Source: Siphonodentalium dalli
Lineage: Eukaryota > Mollusca > Scaphopoda > Gadilida > Siphonodentaliidae
Direction: 5' to 3'
Assembly (NCBI GenBank): GCA_032622095.1
Contig: CP136064.1
Span: 139,765,954-139,829,953, forward strand
DNA: 64,000 nt
Shown: positions 1 to 12,026 of the stretch, in pieces
How positions within the stretch are numbered: position 1 is the stretch's first letter
Layout of the letters: every line of letters starts with the position of its first letter
Program-made: the position numbers and the translations under genes
The notes under the pieces: generated by a model
Told to the model about the DNA's origin: nothing
The model's database searches: none
What the model saw: only the letters and a program-made list of their open reading frames with translations

Positions 1-3000
1 TACATAAGGCCAGTCCAAGTCCCCGGGGGTCAATAGGACGGACTAAATGTTCGTGATATGAATAAGGTATATAGAGCGACACCTCATACATACGCTTTGA
101 GATACAAGCAGCTCGAACCCTGATGTTCGAGGTCATCAGGGATCCCGAAAATGTCGTTTCTGGCTTATTTAGACATCTAAGGCCACTCCAAGTCAACGGG
201 CGCCAATATTCGTGATATTAACAACATACACCGAGTAGTACCTGCTGAATATGATTTCAGATACACGCAGCTCGAACTATCACGTTCTAGGTCATCACGG
301 ATCCCGAAAAGGCCGTTTCTGGCTATTAGAGACCACTCCGAGACCCCGGGCGCCACTATGACGGAATAAATTTAATGTTCGTGATATTAATAACATATAC
401 CGATTAGTACCTGCTGAATAAGATTTCAGATACACAAAGCTCGAACTCTCACGTTCTAGGCCATCACGGATCCCGAAAAGGCCGTTTCTGGCTATTATAG
501 ACTACATACGGCCACTCCAAATCCCCGGACGCCAATAGGACGGACTAAATATTCGTGATATTAATAACATATATAGAGTGACGCCTCATACATACGATTT
601 CAGATACACGCAGCTCGAACTCTCACGTTCTAGGTCATCACGGATCCCGAAAATGCCGTTTATGGCTATTATAGACTACATAAGGCCACTCCAAGTCCAC
701 GGGTGCCAATAGGACGGACTAAATGTTCGTGATATGAATAACATATACCGAATAGTACCTGCTGAATATGATTCCAGAAACACGAAGCTCGAACTCCCAC
801 GTTCTAGGTCATCACGGATCCCGAAAAATCCGTTCCTGAAATTATAGACTACATAAGGCCACTCCAAGTCCCCGGGCGCCAATAGGACGGATTAAATGTT
901 CGTGATATGAATAAGATATATAGAGCGACACCTCATACATACGATTTCAGATACACGCAACTCGAACTGTTATGTTTGAGGTCATCACGGATCACGAAAA
1001 TGCCGGATCACTAAATGTTCGTGATATTAATAACATATACCGAGTAGTACCCACTGAATATGATTCCAGATACATTCAGCTCGAACTCTCACGTTTTATG
1101 TCATCACGGATCCCGAAAAGGCCGTTTCTGGCTATTATATACAACATAAGGCCACTCCAAGTCCCCGGGCGCCAATAGGACGGACTAAATGTTCGTGATA
1201 TTACTAATATATACCGAGTAGTACCTACTGAATATGATTTCCGATACAAGCAGCTCGAACTCTCACGTTCTAAGTCATCACGGATCCCGAAATGTCCGTT
1301 TCTGGCTATTAGAGATCACATATGGTCACTCCAAGTACCCGGGCGCCAATATGACGGACTAAATGTTCGTGATATTAATAACATATACCGAGTAGTACCG
1401 CTGATTATGTTTTCAGATTCACGAAGCTCGAACTCTCACGTTATATGTCATCACGGATTCCGAAATTGCGGTTTCTGGCTATTATAGACTACATAAGACC
1501 ACTCCAAGTCCCCGGGCGACAATAGGGCGGACTAAATCTTCGTGATATTAATAACGTATACCAATTATTACCTGCTGAAAAATGATTTCAGATACACGCA
1601 GCTCGAACTCTTATGTTCGAGGTCATCACGGATCCCGAAAATGACTTTCCTGGCTTATTTAGACATCTAAGGCCACCCCAAGTCCCCGGGCGCCAATAGG
1701 ACGGACTAAATATTCGTGATATTAATAAAGTATATAGAGTGACACCTCATACAAACGAGTTCAGATACACGCAGCACAAACTCTTATTCTCGAGGTCATC
1801 ACATATCCAGAAAATGCCGTTTCTGGCTTATTTAGGCCACTCCAAGTCCCCGTATGTATGAGGTGTCACTATATTCAGCAGGTACTACTCGGTATATGTT
1901 ATTAATATCACGAACATTTAGTCCATCCTATTGGCGCCTGGAGACTTGGAGTGGTCTTAGATGTCTAAATAGCCAGAACGGCATTTTCGGGATCCGTGAT
2001 GACCTCGAACATAAGAGTTCGAGCTGCGTGTATCTGAAATCGTATGTATGAGGTGTCACTATATACACGTTATTAATATCACGAACATTAAGTCCGTCCT
2101 ATCGACGTCCGGTGACTTGGAGTGACATTACTTAGTCTCTGATAGCCAGACGCGGCCTTTTTGGAATCCGTGATGACCTAGAACGTAAGAGTTCGAGCTG
2201 TGTGTATTTGAAATCATAGTCAGCAGGTACTACTCGTTATATGTTATTAATATCACGAACATTTAGTCCGTCCGGGGACTTGGAGTGGCCATAGATGTCT
2301 AACTAAGCCAGAACGGCCTTTTCTGGATCAAAGATGCATGACCTCGAACATAAGAGTTCGAGCTGCGTGTATCTGAAATCGTATGTACGAGGTGTCACTC
2401 TATATACTTTATTTATATCACGAACATTAAGTCCGTCATATTGGCGCCCGGGGACTTGGAGTGCCATTATGTTGTCTACAATAGCCAGAAACGTTTTTTT
2501 TCGGGATCCGTGATGACCTCGAACGTGAGAGTTCGAGCTGCGTGTAATTGAAATCATATTCAGCAGGTACTACTCGGTATATGTTACTAATATCACGAAT
2601 ATTTAGTCCGTCCTATTGGCGCCCGCGGGGAGTTGGAGTGGCATTAGATGTCTGAATAAGCCAGAAATGGCATGTTCGAGATCCGTGATGACTTCGAACA
2701 TAAGAGTTCGATATGCGTGTATCTCAAATTATATGTATGAGTTGTCACTCTATATACGTTATTAATATCACGAACATTTTGTTCGTCCTATTGGCGCCCG
2801 GGGACTTGGAGTTGCCTTGTGTAGTCTGAAATAACAAGAAACGGCATTTTCGGGACCCGCGATGACCTAGAACAAGAGTGTTTGAGCTGCGTGTATCTGA
2901 AATCATATTCAGCAGGTACTACGCGTTATATGTTATTTATATCACGAACATTTAGTCCGTCCTATTGGCGCACGGGGACTTGGAGTTGTCTTATGTAGTC

Positions 3001-3850
3001 TATAATAGCCAGAAACGGCCTTTTCGGGATCCGTGACGACCTAGAACAAGAGTGTTCGAGCTGCGTGTATCTGAAATACTATTCATCAGGTACTATACTC
3101 GGTATATGTTATTAATATCACGAACATTTAGTCCATCATATTGGCGCCCGGGGACTTGGAGTGGTCTAAATAAGCCAGAAACGTCATTTTTGGGATCCGT
3201 GATGACCTCGAACATAGAGTTCGAACTGCGTGTATCTCAAGTCATATGTATGAGGTGTCATCCTATATAAGTTATTAATATCACGAACATGTAGTCCGTC
3301 CTATTGGCGCCCGGGGACTTGGATTTGCCTTATGTTGTCTATAATAACCAGGAACGGCCTTTTCGGGGTCCATGATGACCTAGAACGTGAGAGTTCGAGC
3401 TGCGTGTATCTGAAATCATATTAAGCAGGTACCACTTGCTATATGTCATTAATATCACGAACATTTATTCCCTCCGTCGAAATGTTCGTGATATTAATAT
3501 CATATACCGAGTAGTACCTGCTGAATATGATTTCACATACACGCAGCTCGAACTCTCACGTTCTAGGTAATCATGGATCCAGAAAAGTCCGTTTCTTGAT
3601 ATTATAGACTGCATAAGGCCACTTCAAGGCTCCCGGGGACTTGGAGTGGCCTTATTTATCTGAATAAACCAGAAACGGCATTTTCGAGATCCGTGATGAC
3701 TTCGAACACAAGAGTTCGAGCTGCGTGTATCTCAAATCAAATGTATGAGGTGTCACACTATATACGTTATTAATATCACGAACATTTAGTCCGCCCTATT
3801 TGCGCCCGGGGACTTGGAGTGACCTTCGATGTCTAAAATAGCCAGAAACG
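1..3850. repeat. ~172-bp satellite array with orientation flips
   Basis: Units of about 170-175 bp recur throughout, each marked by a ggccactccaagtccccggg-like block, a gttcgtgatattaataaca block and an acgcagctcgaactc block. Units read forward from 1 to about 1850 and mostly reversed from about 1853 to 3850, with one re-inverted unit near 3480-3635. Two unit flavours occur: one with tatagagtgacacctcatac, the other with taccgagtagtacctgctg; several units are mosaics of the two. Occasional internal deletions are present, for example near 1005-1015. Short open frames here only reflect the repeat and are not genes. The unit is close to nucleosome length, as for many centromeric or heterochromatic satellites; that role is only inferred. 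Confidence 0.93.
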
Positions 3851-5449
3851 TAATAGTATAAATCAATAAATAAATCAACAATGTGCTATGCACCCAACCA
3901 ACTGAGTGACTTAACGAAACACCTAGGTTCCGTGCAAACATCACCAACTCCGTAATCCGTTATCTGATTCGCCTCCCCCGGACACCGCTATCGTTCTCGT
4001 AATACTATAGATACGAAATCAACGATGCGCTATGCACCCAACAGACTGGGTGAGCAAGAAGGACACATATGCTCCGCGTAGCCCCGTCGTTACCAAATCC
4101 ACGTGCCGTCTGTTCGGTTCGCATTCCCTCCGATGCCACAATCTCTCTTGTAATAGTATAAATAAATAAATAACTAATACATAATGCTATGCACCTAACC
4201 AACTGAGTGACTTAACCAGACAACTTGGCTCCGTGTAGACACGCTATCACCAACTCCGTAATCCGTACATTTGGTTCGTCTCCCCTCCGACACCTGTAAT
4301 TTTCTCGTAAAAATACAGATATGAAATAAATGATGCGCTTTGCACCTAACCGACTGAGTCACCGATAGTCTTTAATGCGCTATGCGCCTAACTGATTGCA
4401 TCAATGTGCATAGAACATAAAAATTCGCGGTGCGATCGAATATCGCACGATCGCACAATCGCGGTGAACGGTATAGTATAATTATATGCTTAATCTGTGC
4501 GAAATATAGATAAGATATAAATAATACGCTATGGACCTGACCGACTGAGTCACCGATTGGACGCATATGTACCATGTAGACACGCCATTGCAAACTCTGT
4601 GTTTCGCCATTTCATCCAGACCCCGACACTGTGATATTTCTCGTCGAAATATAGATAAGATATCAATAATGCGCTATGTACCTGATCGACTGAGTGACCG
4701 ACGGGATTCATGTGCACCAGTGTTCGCGCTGGACCGAAAAATATTTTAGCCAAAAGTTTAGCCAAATGAAAATTTTATTAGCCAAATGAAAAAAAATTAG
4801 CCAAATGTTTTTGGCCAAATTAAATCCTCATTTTCTGGTCGGTTCACAATTAATGACTAAAATATTTGCTTTAAACTTTATTTGTTACTCAGTATAAAAA
4901 CAAAATTAAAACAACACAAAAACAATATTATACGAACATATGTATGCATTATATTACACAGGCAGATCAATTCATAAAAATTAATATAGAATACGGCGGG
5001 ATTTCACATCGAACAATACGCAAAAAGCCCGCATAAATCTGCTAAGCTAATTGTAATAACTCTATGTCGTTGGCACTTTTATGGTGAGAAGCCAGTTTAT
5101 TAAACAGGATGCAGATTACGCAACCATTGATTAAGAACTGTTCTTCTATAATGAACAAAGGATTTAGGTGATTTATCTTATCAAGATGGTAATCAATTAC
5201 ATAACAAGTGTACAGCTTATGCGTTTTGACGATTAGGCTGGTTAAATGTTAGAGCTTACCTTTCGATCTCCATTTGGGGAAAAAAATAGTTTAGCCAAAA
5301 GTTTAGCCAAATTAAATTTTTATTAGCCAAATTCGAAAAATATTAGCCATTGGCTAATTTGGCTACCGACAGCGCGAACACTGATGTGCACCATGCATAG
5401 ACATGCATTACCAACTCTATGTCCGCCTTTATAATTCGCTATGGATCTG
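3851..5449 (+). repeat. Degenerate ~145-bp tandem repeat
   Basis: A block resembling aatgcgctatgcacctaac, followed by cgactgagtgacc, recurs near 3890, 4027, 4189, 4335, 4378, 4530, 4672 and 5430, giving a spacing of about 137-162 bp with one short unit. Between blocks lie a ctcgtaa-type motif and AT-rich taaataaataa stretches. The units are strongly diverged, so the array is older than its neighbours. It is interrupted by a MITE at 4718-5383 and runs into the CTAG-cassette array at about 5450. No coding potential is evident. Confidence 0.8.
4718..5383. mobile_element. Non-autonomous hAT-type MITE (666 bp)
   Basis: The element has perfect 14-bp terminal inverted repeats, cagtgttcgcgctg at 4718-4731 and its reverse complement at 5370-5383. 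It is flanked by an exact 8-bp target duplication, atgtgcac at 4710-4717 and 5384-5391. Just inside each end are clustered copies of ttagccaaa in opposite orientation, which look like subterminal transposase-binding motifs. An 8-bp duplication and TIRs starting CAGTG are the established signature of hAT elements. The interior is AT-rich and carries no transposase, so the element would depend on a source elsewhere. It sits inside a unit of the ~145-bp repeat. Confidence 0.88.
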
Positions 5450-5876
5450 ACCGATTTCAAGGTCAATGTCACGTCGCACGGGCAAATTAATAGGCCTATG
5501 CCACTCCCCGACCGAAAGTATCCCTACATACCAAGTTTCACCGAACTCCCGTGATATTCTGGGGTTTGACCTTGAAATGACCCGATTTCAAGGTCAAGGT
5601 CACGTCGCACGGGCAACTTAATAGGCCTATGCCACCCCCACATACCAAGTTTCATCGAAATCCCGAGATATTCGGGCGTATGACCTTGAAATGACCCGAT
5701 TTCAAGGTCAAGGTCACGTCGCACGGACAAATTAATTGGCCCATGCCACCCCCGGCCGAAAATACCCCCCACATACCAAGTTTCATCGAAATCGGCTCTG
5801 CCGTTTTCGAGTTCATCGCGAACACACACACACACCACACACATAAACACACACATCTTCCAAAATATATAATAGA
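5450..5876 (+). repeat. 5'-truncated Y cassette
   Basis: It contains three ~115-130-bp sub-repeats, each carrying tttcaaggtcaaggtcacg (the first is variant), then cgcacgggcaaatt, then accaagtttcatcgaaat. It ends with an AC-rich stretch at about 5822-5860 and the tail aaatatataataga. The CTAG head is missing, so it begins abruptly in the ~145-bp repeat at about 5450. Confidence 0.75.
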
Positions 5877-6464
5877 CTAGCCGATGAGCCCGACGTTGTC
5901 CGGGCTATTCAAAAACCAAATTTCGAGTCGATAGCTCCACCCGTTTCCATGAGCCCGACGTTGTCCGGGGTATTCAAAAACCAAATTTCAAGTCGATAGC
6001 TCCACTCGTTTCCGAGATCTGGTCTGCGCATGCGCGAAGCTGGCGTCGCACGGGCTCGGCGACCCGATAAAATTCGTATCCGGGTCAAGATACATTCACA
6101 TACCAAATTTCAAGTCGATAGCTCCACCCGTTTCCGAGATCTGGTCTGCGCATGCGCGAAGCTGGCGTCGCACGGGCTCGGCGACCCGATAAAATTCGTA
6201 TCCCGGGCAAGATACATTCACATACCAAATTTCAAGTCGATAGCTCCACCCGTTTCCGAGATCTCGTCTGCGCATGCGCGAATCGGGCGCCGCACGGGCT
6301 CGCCAATACGACAACGTCCACCGCCTGGTCAAACTACACACAAGTACCAAGTTTCGTCCCGATCGGTCGATAATCGTAGATTTGTATAAATGACATACAG
6401 ACAGACATACAGACAGACAGACAGAGGTCTTCAAAATATATATGAGATATATATATATATTATA
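5877..6464 (+). repeat. Z-type cassette with 122-bp sub-repeats
   Basis: The head is ctagccgatgagcccgacg followed by ttgtccgggc, in which agcccg and cgggct can pair. The head is partly duplicated near 5941. The interior has tandem 122-bp sub-repeats carrying atagctccacccgtttccg and gcgcatgcgcgaagc. The end is an acagacagacagacag run (about 6396-6424) followed by AT-rich tail sequence. Confidence 0.78.
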
Positions 6465-6814
6465 CTAGCCGATGAGCCCGACGTTGTCCGGGCTATTCAA
6501 AAACCAAATTTCAAGTCGATAGCTCTACCCAGCCCGACGTTGTCTGGGCTATTCAAAAACCAAATTTCAAGTCGATAGCTCCACCCGTTTCCGAGATCTC
6601 GTCTGCGCACGCGCGAAGCGGGCGCCGCACGGCCTCGCCAATACGACAACGTCCACCGCCTGGTCAAACTACACACACGTACCAAGTTTCGTCCCGATCG
6701 GTCGAGAATAGTAGATTTGTATAAATGACAAACATACAGACAAGCATACAGACAAACATACAAACAAACAGACAGAGGTCTTCAAAATATATATGAGAGA
6801 GATATATATATATA
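6465..6814 (+). repeat. Short Z-type cassette
   Basis: It has the same head and tail as the preceding cassette but only one interior sub-repeat, so it is a deletion derivative. An ACAG/ACAA-rich segment at about 6725-6778 precedes the AT-rich tail, which directly abuts the CTAG of the next cassette. Confidence 0.75.
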
Positions 6815-7874
6815 CTAGAAGGTGACCCGACTTCGTCCGGGCTTTGACATTGAATTGACCATTTTGAAGGTCAATATCAGGTGGGGTCACGATTTGACCC
6901 GTCCAAAACACTCCCTGGAAACAATTACCACTATGGTCCACTAAGTATCAAATTTTGTCAAAATCCGTCTGGCAATTTTCCAACACCAACACCCCAAAAA
7001 TGGTGGAAATTGGGCAAGCGGATACCGGGAAATCGGCCCAGCGGATACCGAGATACCCTATGTATCAAATTTCGTCCGTAAAAATCCGCCAGTTTTACCC
7101 GATTTGATTTCCACTAAAGTATGTAAACGCGCCTCATATACACACGCTCATTAATTATCAAGCTTCAACGTAAAGATAAATTAGCATTGTGTGGTAAATT
7201 TTAACTAATTATTTTCTCGCAGTCAAAGTTGAACAATTTCGATGTTGTTGACATTGACGGCTTGGGGCCACCGGTAGATTCCATTTCGCAACAACGAAGT
7301 ATCATTTCAGCTAAATGGATTCTTGGATGAGATTCCAGACCCGCGGGGTAAATGTAAACAGCTTGAGCCTATGCGTGGTGTGAATATACAAAAAATAAAT
7401 CTATCGACAATAGACCTAAGAATATTAGCTGTAACAAATTTATATATCAGAAATTGTAATAAATGATATATTTTGGGATAGATGCACGATTTTTAATAGC
7501 CTGCAAATTGACAATATATATTGTAAATGTTATAATTTTGGGAAAAATACACGATGCGTAATTGCATGCCTGCAAATTTCTAACGTTCGTCGACGTATGA
7601 ATATAGAGTTATCCTCCCTGCATAGCAGTGCTAAATCCGGCGTGATAGCACTGCGGATCCCGAGATATGAGTTTTGAAGGTCAAGGTCACGTCGCACGGG
7701 CAAATCAATAGGCCTATGTTAACCCCCGGCCGAAAATACCCCCACGTACCAAGTTTCATCGAAATCGGGTCTGTCGTTTTTGAGTTCATTGATTACACAC
7801 ACACACACAGACAGATACACACACACACACACAGATCTTTCAAAATATATAATAGATATATATATATATATATA
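6815..7874 (+). repeat. X cassette, copy X1
   Basis: The head ctagaaggtgacccgactt leads into tgaccattttgaaggtcaa blocks. About 560 bp of non-repetitive AT-rich DNA follows, including a splice-acceptor-like site and a 35-codon frame at 7223-7330. A 10-bp hairpin formed by cgcagtgcta and tagcactgcg in other copies is disrupted here by one base (near 7624). It ends in AC repeats and an AT dinucleotide tail. At diagnostic sites near the 3' half it matches X4 rather than X2 and X3. Confidence 0.8.
7223..7330 (+). other. Putative captured terminal exon in X1
   Basis: A textbook 3' splice site, ttaactaattattttctcgcag, lies immediately upstream, with a taactaa branch-like motif and a pyrimidine tract. 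It opens into a 35-codon frame ending in TGA. The predicted peptide includes DVVDIDGLGPPVDSISQQ. Homologous segments occur at 8905-9012, 11398-11505 and 13890-13997 with the same acceptor and stop. No protein family is recognised and no splice donor partner was found, so this may be a captured terminal exon or chance. Confidence 0.35.
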
Positions 7875-8496
7875 CTAGAAGGTGACCCGACTTCGTCCGG
7901 GCTTTGACCTTGAATTGTCCATTTTGAAGGTCAAGGTCAAGTGGGGTCACGATTTGACCAGTCCAAAAACACTGCCCGGACAAAAGTACCCGACAAACGT
8001 GCCCGTCGAAATCCATCCGGTTTTACCCGATTTGACCTTGAATTGATCATTTTGAAGGTCAAGGTCTGGTCGGGGTCACGATTGGACCCGTCCAAAACAA
8101 TCGGTGAACAAAAGTAACCCCACGTATCAAATTTCGTCGAAATCCCATCAAAATTGGCGATTGGACCTTGAAGATACCCGATTTCAAGGTCAAGGTCACG
8201 TCGCAAGGGCAAATGAATATGCTTATGAGACTCGCCATAAGAAAGTACCCCCACATACCAAGTTTCATCGAAATCCCGTGATATTCGGGCGTTTGACCTT
8301 GATATGACCCGGTTTCAAGGTCAAGGTGACGTCGCACGGACAAATTAATACGCCTATGTTCGTCCCCGGCCGAAAATACCCTCACAAACCAAGTTTCATC
8401 GAAATCGGCTGGGCCATTTTCCAGTCCATCGATTACACACACACACACAGACAGACAGACACACACACACACAGATCTTTCAAAATATATAATAGA
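7875..8496 (+). repeat. Y cassette, copy Y1
   Basis: The CTAG head is identical to that of X but the interior differs. It holds several ~120-bp sub-repeats with tgaccttgaattg and gaaggtcaaggtc blocks and accaagtttcatcgaaat blocks. It ends in (AC)n, agacagacagac and cagatctttcaaaatatata. Direct repeats of AGGTCA occur in both orientations. Confidence 0.78.
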
Positions 8497-9533
8497 CTAG
8501 AAGGTGACCCGACTTCGTCCGGGCTTTGACATTGAATTGACCATTTTGAAGGTCAAGGTCAGGTGGGGTCACGATTTGACCCGTCCAAAACACTCCCTGG
8601 AAACAATTACCACTATGGTCCACTAAGTATCAAATTTTGTCAAAATCCGTCTGGCAATTTTCCAACACCAACACCCCAAAAATGGTGGAAATTGGGCAAG
8701 CGGATACCGGGAAATCGGCCCAGCGGATACCGAGATACCCTATGTATCAAATTTCGTCCGTAAAAATCCGCCAGTTTTACCCGATTTGATTTCTACTAAT
8801 GTATGTAAACGCGCCTCATATACACACGCTCATTAATTATCAAGCTTCAACGTAAAGATAAATTAGCATTGTGTGGTAAATTTTAACTAATTATTTTCTC
8901 GCAGTCAAAGTTGAACAATTTCGATGTTGTTGACATTGACGGATTGGGGCTACCGGTAGAATCCATTTCGCAACAACGAAGTATCATTTCAGCTAAATGG
9001 ATTCTTGGATGAGATTCCAGACCCGTGGGGTAAATGTAAACAGCTTGAGCCTATGCGTGGTGTGAATATACAAAAAATAAATCTATCGACAATAGACGTA
9101 AGAATATTAGCTGTAACAAAATTTATATATCAGAAATTGTAATAAATGATATATTTTGTGATAGATGCACGATTTTTAATAGCCTGCAAATTGACAATAT
9201 ATATTGTAAATGTTATAATTTTGGGAAAAATACACGATGCGTAATTGCATGCCTGCAAATTTCTAACGTTCGTCGACGTATGAATATAGAGTTATCCTCC
9301 CTGCATCGCAGTGCTAAATCCGGCGTGATAGCACTGCGGATCCCGAGATATGAGTTTTGAAGGTCAAGGTCACGTCGCACGGGCAAATCAATAGGCCTAT
9401 GTTAACCCCCGGCCGAAAATACCCGCACGTACCCAGTTTCATCGAAATCGGGTCGGTCGTTTTTGAGTTCATCGATTACACACACACACAAAGACAGATA
9501 CACACACACAGATCTTTCAAAATATATAATAGA
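8497..9533 (+). repeat. X cassette, copy X2
   Basis: A near-identical copy of X1. Diagnostic bases include a variant putative exon (8905-9012), where the core reads D-G-L-G-L-P-V-E instead of D-G-L-G-P-P-V-D, and acccgtgggg near 9022. It carries the intact 10-bp hairpin near 9305-9336. It is the left parent of the chimeric X3. Confidence 0.78.
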
Positions 9534-10161
9534 CTAGAAGGTGACCCGACTTCGTCCGGGCTTTGACCTTGAATTGTCCATTTTGAAGGTCAAGGTCAAG
9601 TGGGGTCACGATTTGACCAGTCCAAAAACAATGCCCGGACAAAAGTATCCGACAAACGTGCCCGTCGAAATCCATCCGGTTTTACCCGATTTAACCTTGA
9701 ATTGATCATTTTGAAGGTCAAGGTCTGGTCGGGGTCACGATTGGACCCGTCCAAAACAATCAGTGGACAAAAGTAACCCCACGTATCAAATTTCGTCGAA
9801 ATCCCGTCAAAATTGGCGATTTGACCTTGAAGTTACCCGATTTCAAGGTCAATGTCACGTCGCACGGGCAAATTAATATTTTTTTGCTTATGAGACTCGC
9901 CATAAGAAAGCACGCCCACATACAAAGTTTCATCGAAATCCCGTGATATTCGGGCGTTTGACCTTGAAATGACCCGATGTCAAGTTCAAGGTGACGTCGC
10001 ACGGGCAAATCAATAGGCCTATGTTAACCCCCGGCCGAAAATACCCCCACATACCAAGTTTCATCGAAATCGGCTGGGCCATTTTCGAGTCCATCGATTA
10101 CACACACACACACAGACAGATACACACACACACACACAGATCTTTCAAAATATATAATAGA
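9534..10161 (+). repeat. Y cassette, copy Y2
   Basis: Over 98% identical by eye to Y3 (12027-12654), with scattered single-base differences. It contains a short attaatatttttttgctta variant that is absent from Y1. AC/ACAG microsatellite tail at about 10100-10138. Confidence 0.76.
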
Positions 10162-10988
10162 CTAGCAGGTTAGCTCGCCACCGGCGGCTTGTCCGAAACA
10201 TGACATTTTTTTTATATTTTTTGTTAATTTTTAGCTCCACGCGTTTCAATAAGAAAAAATTGTACCCGGTAGCTACACCCGTTTCCGAGATCTGGTCTGC
10301 GCATGCGCGAAGCTGCCGTCGCACGGGCTCGGCGACCCGATATAATTTGTACCCGGCGCAAGATACATTCACATAGCAAATTTCAAGTCGATAGCTCCAC
10401 CCGTTTCCGAGATCTCGTCTGCGCATGCGTTGCACGGGCATCGCACGGGCTCGGCGACCCGATAAAATTTGTACCCGGCGCAAAGATACATTCACATAGC
10501 AAATTTCAAGTCGATAGCTCCACCCGTTTCCGAGATCTCGTCTGCGCATGCGCTGCACGGGCTCGGCGACCCGATAAAATTTGTACCCGGCGCAAGATAC
10601 ATTCACATAGCAAATTTCAAGTCGATAGCTCCACCCGTTTCCGAGATCTCGTCTGCGCATGCGCTGCACGGGCGTCGTACGGGCTCGCCAATACGACAAC
10701 GACCACCGCCTGGTCAAACAACACACACGTACCAAGTTTCGTCCCGATCGGTCGAGAATCGTAGATTTGTATGAAGTACAACACACACACAAACATAAAT
10801 ATATAAGAGAGATATGTAAATTAGATAGATTGTATCAAAATATATAGGAGAGATATGTAAATGATCTACACACCATTACCGGTGTTTGTCAAAGGTATAT
10901 CAATACTCATTCACGATCATATCATTGAGGTCCGGAGGGTGTGGGCTATCTCTCGAATACACGGAGTTCTCAAAATATATAGTATAGA
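10162..10988 (+). repeat. Z cassette, copy Z2
   Basis: The head is ctagcaggttagctcgccac. Four ~120-bp sub-repeats follow, each with agctccacccgtttccgag, tctgcgcatgcg and a cattcacatagcaaatttc block. The 3' part is unlike other cassettes and carries tcacgatcatatcattgagg before the tail. The apparent long open frames on both strands are a by-product of sub-repeats whose length is near a multiple of three. Confidence 0.76.
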
Positions 10989-12026
10989 CTAGAAGGTGAC
11001 CCGACTTCGTCCGGGCTTTGACATTCAATTGACCATTTTGAAGGTCAAGGTCAGGTGGGGTCACGATTTGACCCGTCCAAAACACTCCCTGGAAACAATT
11101 ACCACTATGGTCCACTAAGTATCAAATTTTGTCAAAATCCGTCTGGCAATTTTCCAACACCAACACCCCAAAAATGGTGGAAATTGGGCAAAGCGGATAC
11201 CGGGAAATCGGCCCAGCGGATACCGAGATACCCTATGTATCAAATTTCGTCCGTAAAAATCCGCCAGTTTTACCCGATTTGATTTCCACTAAAGTATGTA
11301 AACGCGCCTCATATACACACGCTCATTAATTATCAAGCTTCAACGTAAAGATAAATTAGCATTGTGTGGTAAATTTTAACTAATTATTTTCTCGCAGTCA
11401 AAGTTGAACAATTTCGATGTTGTTGACATTGACGGCTTGGGGCCACCGGTAGATTCCATTTCGCAACAACGAAGTATCATTTCAGCTAAATGGATTCTTG
11501 GATGAGATTCCAGACCCGTGGGGTAAATGTAAACAGCTTGAGCCTATGCGTGGTGTGAATATACAAAAAATAAATCTATCGACAATAGACGTAAGAATAT
11601 TAGCTGTAACAAAATTTATATATCAGAAATTGTAATAAATGATATATTTTGTGATAGATGCACGATTTTTAATAGCCTGCAAATTGACAATATATATTGT
11701 AAATGTTATAATTTTGGGAAAAATACACGATGCGTAATTGCATGCCTGCAAATTTCTAACGTTCGTCGACGTATGAATATAGAGTTATCCTCCCTGCATC
11801 GCAGTGCTAAATCCGGCGTGATAGCACTGCGGATCCCGAGATATGAGTTTTGAAGGTCAAGGTCACGTCGCACGGGCAAATCAATAGGCCTATGTTAACC
11901 CCCGGCCGAAAATACCCGCACGTACCCAGTTTCATCGAAATCGGGTCGGTCGTTTTTGAGTTCATCGATTACACACACACACAAAGACAGATACACACAC
12001 ACAGATCTTTCAAAATATATAATAGA
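10989..12026 (+). repeat. X cassette, copy X3 (chimeric)
   Basis: The first part (up to 11454) carries X4-like variants, such as gacattcaattgacc, gcaaagcgg and ggcttggggccacc. From 11519 onward it carries X2-like variants, such as acccgtgggg, gacgtaagaat and ttgtgatagatg. X3 is therefore a recombinant of X4-type and X2-type sequence with the switch between 11455 and 11518. Confidence 0.82.

Noticed and set aside
1-3850. Could the satellite be a CRISPR array?
   Set aside because: Units are fully repetitive with no short repeat/unique spacer pattern, and the context is eukaryotic.
4372-4765. Overlapping short frames in the ~145-bp repeat
   Set aside because: They run across the tandem units and the MITE boundary; no coding evidence.
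5524-5856. 110-codon minus-strand frame in the first Y cassette
   Set aside because: Translation of GGTCAAGGTCA sub-repeats and an AC microsatellite; no protein features.
5877-5920. Possible hammerhead ribozyme in the gatgag-agcccg...cgggct head
   Set aside because: The CTGATGA core is altered (ccgatga) and no GAAA follows the hairpin, so the conserved core is not met.
10145-10792. Long minus-strand open frame (about 215 codons) in the Z cassette, duplicated at 12655-13284
   Set aside because: It is built from ~120-bp sub-repeats, overlaps another open frame on the plus strand, and has no recognisable domain; the openness follows from repeat periodicity.
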